A stretch of 64,000 bases of DNA, taken from NCBI GenBank assembly GCA_964036045.1, contig OZ038385.1, forward strand, positions 3,844,001 through 3,908,000. The letters are read 5' to 3'. The notes beneath the pieces are model-generated. The model did not search any database. It was given only the letters and a program-made list of their open reading frames with translations, and was not told where the DNA came from. Of this stretch, positions 60,391 to 64,000 are shown piece after piece. The translations under genes and the position numbers were made by a program. The DNA is from Eutreptiella sp. 'Long Island Sound 2002'. Taxonomy: Eukaryota; Euglenozoa; Euglenophyceae; Eutreptiales; Eutreptiaceae. Position 1 is the first letter of the stretch. Every line of letters begins with the position of its first letter.

Positions 60391-62838
60391 AGATCATCGT
60401 GTAGCCCAATGGGTGCAATCCAAGTTAATTGCATTTGCGGTTAGGTACATATTGGTTAGGCACACGCCTACAAACAAGGATCCACTGCTTACAAGTGAGA
60501 TAAAACTGTTCGTTTCCCTTGTTATTCTCCATCCCATATGATCCTATTCACCCTTGCTATTATTCCATTCGCACCCCTGCACAACCCAACACATCCATTT
60601 TACTACACTTTGCAATTGAGCCGAAGGACATCCTTGTAGTTGTATTTACATGTCATGCAGAAAGATATCCAATAGAATAACGAGTTATATGATGAAACCT
60701 TACCTATCAGTTTTTGTGCATAATATTTGCAGCGATCAAGTAGAGGAGATATGAGCCTTTTCGATAAGTTTAACTCAAATGTGGCGTTGTTGTTACTGTA
60801 TATTATACAACTCGAACGATGTATGAATGAATGAATAGAAGGCATCTTTCTAGGCCTGGTTTAATTCAAGCCCGGAGCATGGAAATACCTGTTCCTGAAA
60901 GATGCAGACATACCCAACGAGGCTTGTCCGGCACAACTGGTGGTACAACTTGCAATTGTTGAAGCTTTACGTCTTGCTTTGACATAGCAAATTCTAGCCA
61001 TTTTACCACCATGCGGAGTGATTGGACACAGCAAATGTTGTGCATACCTTGACACCAAGAATTGCATGCCCTCTTTGTTCCTCCTCCGTTGGAGCAGGAA
61101 CCAAAGAGGGTAACATTCCAGTCTTCTGCAATAAAGGGCATACTTGGTTGTGATGTGTCTTTGTGGTGTGTCCACTGTTTGCCCCTCATCAATAGTAGAT
61201 GAATTAGTAGTAAATGGAGGTGGCTGTGTAACACTATCTTGACTTCTCCAACTATGTTGACTTCCAACACCTTCTGGAGCACCCACAGGCGGCCCCTCTC
61301 CAGTTGTTGCATCTTGTGACTGTCTTCTCACATAGTTGCCAGTGGTCGGTCATACTATATCACCCTATGTAGGTGTTGGTGCATTCGTTGTTGCCTTCTC
61401 AACTGCATTGTCCTTACTGCTCATAATAGAACGCCTTTCATCTTGATTTTCTTTACTGCCTTTCTGGCTGTGCACCATACTCCCCAAGGCAGCTGTGTGC
61501 CTGGTTGCTCCAACATCATTTTGTTACTTGGATGCTTCTTGAAACGATGCCATATTCGCAATGAAAGGGTGCATTTTGAAATGTGGAAATGGTGCTGGCA
61601 AATTTGGTAACGGTGGCGATGAATTGATTGACGGTATGGTGGCAAAAGTTGTGCATCCGCATTCAATATCTTCAAAAGGTTGTGTTGTACCTTGGGCTGA
61701 GGTCGTGAAACGGCGTAATATGTCTTGGTGATACTCCACTTCTTTGGTGTTGGTAGTGGTGTTGTTGTGGCCTTCTTGTGTGTCTTGGGAGGAGGTGTCT
61801 GATTGACATTTGGTGAAGATGTGGCCGATTTCGTCGTTGCGTTTTGCAACCATGTAGCCAATGACGTAGTTGTTGCAATTGGTGGTGCCCTGGTTGCTGG
61901 TGCATATTCATGTAGTCCTACTGCTATTGTCCTACGCGCCAAATTCCTTCAATAGCCAGTCGCTCCAAGTGACAATCACAAAATATAGAGAGTACAAACT
62001 CTACGTTGCCCTTTCCCTGATGGAGCAGTTGAACTGTGGAGGCACACATCCAACACAACGGGGGCGGCATCCAACCCGTTTTGGTTTTTGCTCCGCTGAA
62101 GTCCAAAGCTTTTGTATCGAAAAAGATAAGTAAGAAAAAGTCACTGCCTTGTCTTTCTTGGAGGGCTTGATCCAGGCCAAGCCCCCTTTAAAACCCTTTT
62201 GTTGATGCTAAGACTAACTTAAGTATTTTTATCACTCTTTTGAAGCTTAAAGTACACTTTCTCAAAGTAACTAGGGTTGTAACCCTAGCCCCCCATGAAG
62301 TTCACCCCTACCACTCAACTGAGCGGAGGTATCTTCCTTCACGGAGGATATACCGAAATAAAATAGGCATTTCATGCTTTAGGCCTTTGAGGTTAAGCCT
62401 AGTCGTCTCCCACCCCAAGACCCCTATACTCAATTGTTACTACCACTTCATGTGGTTCTACTTTTTAACTGTTTCTGAATTCAGTTGCTTGGCCAAGTCA
62501 TATTCTGTGTCTGGTCTGACACCTATGCCCCACATTCCTAACCAGCACCATTTCACCCAAAAGAGTGCACATGAAGTGTTTGATGCTATCTTTGAGGCTA
62601 GAGTCAGCCCAGTTTTCATATAAAATGTTTTGTATTATCCATTTGTGATTGAATCTTTGTGTTTATACCTGCTTTGTCTATCTGCAGCCCTTCTGTGTTA
62701 CACTGGATTTCAAACTATTCATTGATTCGATCCACATCCTGTTCTTGCTCTACTTGCTCCTTTGGTTTTGGGATTTCATCATCAAAAACCTGCAGGATTT
62801 CATCAAAATCTATAGGGCACTAATCAAGGACATCTTTC
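60391..62838. other. Unassigned region; decayed minus-strand frames and possible 5' LTR
   Basis: Between 60861 and 62106 the minus strand carries overlapping frames in several phases. One begins with a Cys pair region (PPLCWMCASTVQLLHQGKG) and another is Thr/Pro-rich (NQTPPPKTHKKATTTPLP). They look like one damaged gene, but I cannot identify it. From about 62110 to 62838 the sequence could be the 5' LTR of the retrotransposon that follows; its left border is not visible. Confidence 0.35.
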
Positions 62839-62851
62839 TGGTAGCAGACGC
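62839..62851 (+). promoter_or_regulatory. Primer-binding-site-like sequence
   Basis: TGGTAGCAGACGC begins with the ten bases complementary to the 3' end of many eukaryotic initiator tRNA-Met molecules. LTR retrotransposons commonly use this tRNA to prime minus-strand DNA. It lies about 80 bp before the gag-like frame, as expected. The LTR boundary just before it (TG...CA) is not clear. Confidence 0.4.
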
Positions 62852-62922
62852 AAACCCTGAGAACCTTTCGAACTGACTCTGCGCAGAAGCACAAGAAAAG
62901 CACACTGAAAAGCACATTGAAC

Positions 62923-64000
62923 ATGTCCACTCAACTGTCCTCCCGAATCTGGACGCTCAGAGGTGTACAAGTGCAACATGGCAGTGTAGCCCCCCCAAAC
63001 AGTGAACCGCCCCTCAGAGCAGCATCTGGGTCTCAGGGAGATCCAGAGCACAGAAGGGCGGAACCAAATCCACGCAGAACAATCCCATTAGCCATGGAAA
63101 CCTTAGCGGCCCATGGTGAAGACAGCCTGCAAAGGCTCCGCAGGCGTGTCGAACCTTCCATCGCCCGGTCGGCTTGTCCGGCCTCGTCTTCTACCGTACT
63201 TGGAGTTGGTTCTGAAGAACAAGAGGACCTACGAAGGAGGATGGACGACTTCATGCTCCACGAAGAGTACCACAAGTCCACCATAGGAGAAGATGGAGAA
63301 ATACCTCTTGATGCTCTCGGGTCGCCGCCCTAAACTGAGATGGGCTCCTTCCGCTATTCTGGGCCATCTACAGACATGGTGGACACAGTATCACTACCGA
63401 GACGACCGAGAGTACACAAACACCCGAGAGCAAGGCATCCAGACCTGCCGATAATGGATCCTCTTCGCCCAGAGCCCACCCATGGGGCTTTGGATCGTAC
63501 GGCCGAACCTTTGGCCAAACTTCTATCCGGATCGGAAGACCCGGATGTGACAGCTCCGTCAGAGGCTGTCAAGGCTAAATTGGGTATCACTGAACCCATA
63601 CCCAAGCCAGCGCTACTCTCACCTTCACCCGGATTGAGGACGTTGGCTGATGATCTCAAAAGATCAAGGGTGTCCAGGTTGCTACCCAAGGTCACTTGCC
63701 CCAGCCCTTTTCATCCTCGCGCCAGGACAGTCCCTATTGCTAAACTACAGGACATGCCGGTGACGGAGACTGAGAAAAGAGGGCTTTGAGCCCTGGCACC
63801 TCTTGCCAGCGTATCTCCTTCTCCTTCTGGCCTAACCCCGGGTGGTGGGAAGATTGGCAGACGTATTGCCCAGGCGAACAACCAGCTAGAACTGCCGGAG
63901 TTCGACCCGAAAAATCTGCCTGAATGGGCAGAAGAATTTGCTGAGTTTCTTTTGCTCACTGGCCAATCCCATGTGGATGTGGCCACCAAATGCTCCTTGC
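62923..64000 (+). pseudogene. gag-like start of an LTR retrotransposon (two in-frame stops, runs off window)
   Basis: One plus-strand frame starts at ATG 62923 (MSTQLSSRIWTLRG) and remains coding-like to the window edge. It is interrupted only by TAA at 63331 and TGA at 63787. The first half is Arg/Ser/Pro-rich and disordered, with an acidic helical patch (EEQEDLRRRMDDF). The end reads LELPEFDPKNLPEWAEEF and LLLTGQSHVDVATKC, the style of the N-terminal capsid region of Ty3/gypsy-type gag. No protease, reverse transcriptase or integrase is inside the window, so the family is uncertain. The two stops argue that this copy is dead, unless they are sequencing errors. Confidence 0.5.

Overview
This is nuclear DNA of a eukaryote. 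Genes are split by GT-AG introns, sit far apart, and lie among transposable elements, minisatellites and long G or C homopolymers. A decayed plastid ribosomal spacer (trnI-GAU, trnA-UGC and the start of a plastid-type 23S rRNA) lies at about 28.6-29.4 kb. The owner is therefore photosynthetic or descended from photosynthetic ancestors. The spacer tRNAs lack the introns of land plants, so an alga with a conventional plastid rRNA operon is likely; I cannot name the lineage. TTAGGG-like internal repeats are present. TAA, TAG and TGA all end credible genes, so the code looks standard.

Layout. 0-8.5 kb: three minus-strand loci encode paralogous modules of a family I do not recognise (67-672, 4524-5437, 7374-8476); the last also carries a PDZ-like domain. 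A broken zinc-finger exon and a J-domain relic lie among them. 9.5-12.1 kb: a two-exon minus-strand gene for a TIR-domain protein. 14.1-16.2 kb: class II fructose-bisphosphate aldolase (two exons, plus strand) preceded by a 154-bp tandem array. 16.2-23 kb: AT-rich, no gene seen. 23-32 kb: scattered small candidate exons, the plastid insert and dispersed repeats. 32-34.2 kb: homopolymer-rich repeats and a ~193-bp minisatellite. 35.7-37.2 kb: a SKA2-like kinetochore gene. 38.0-38.7 kb: a TA-flanked DNA transposon remnant. 42.7-44.8 kb: an intronless gene for a protein with multiple RanBP2-type zinc fingers.

45.7-64 kb is dominated by mobile DNA. It holds a 1.4-kb element with ~47-bp terminal inverted repeats and a zinc-finger reading frame but no transposase. 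Next is a decayed LINE (about 48.1-55.7 kb) whose ORF1 carries an AlkB-type dioxygenase domain and whose ORF2 carries endonuclease, reverse transcriptase and RNase H. Then comes a complete pogo-like transposon (57171-59888) inserted beside degenerate telomere-like repeats. The window ends in what looks like the start of an LTR retrotransposon.

The genes do not form operons and no shared pathway joins them. The most unusual items are the AlkB-carrying LINE, the TIR element with multiplied ends, the paralogous module cluster and the spliced TIR gene. Splice sites were read by eye; each needs transcript support.
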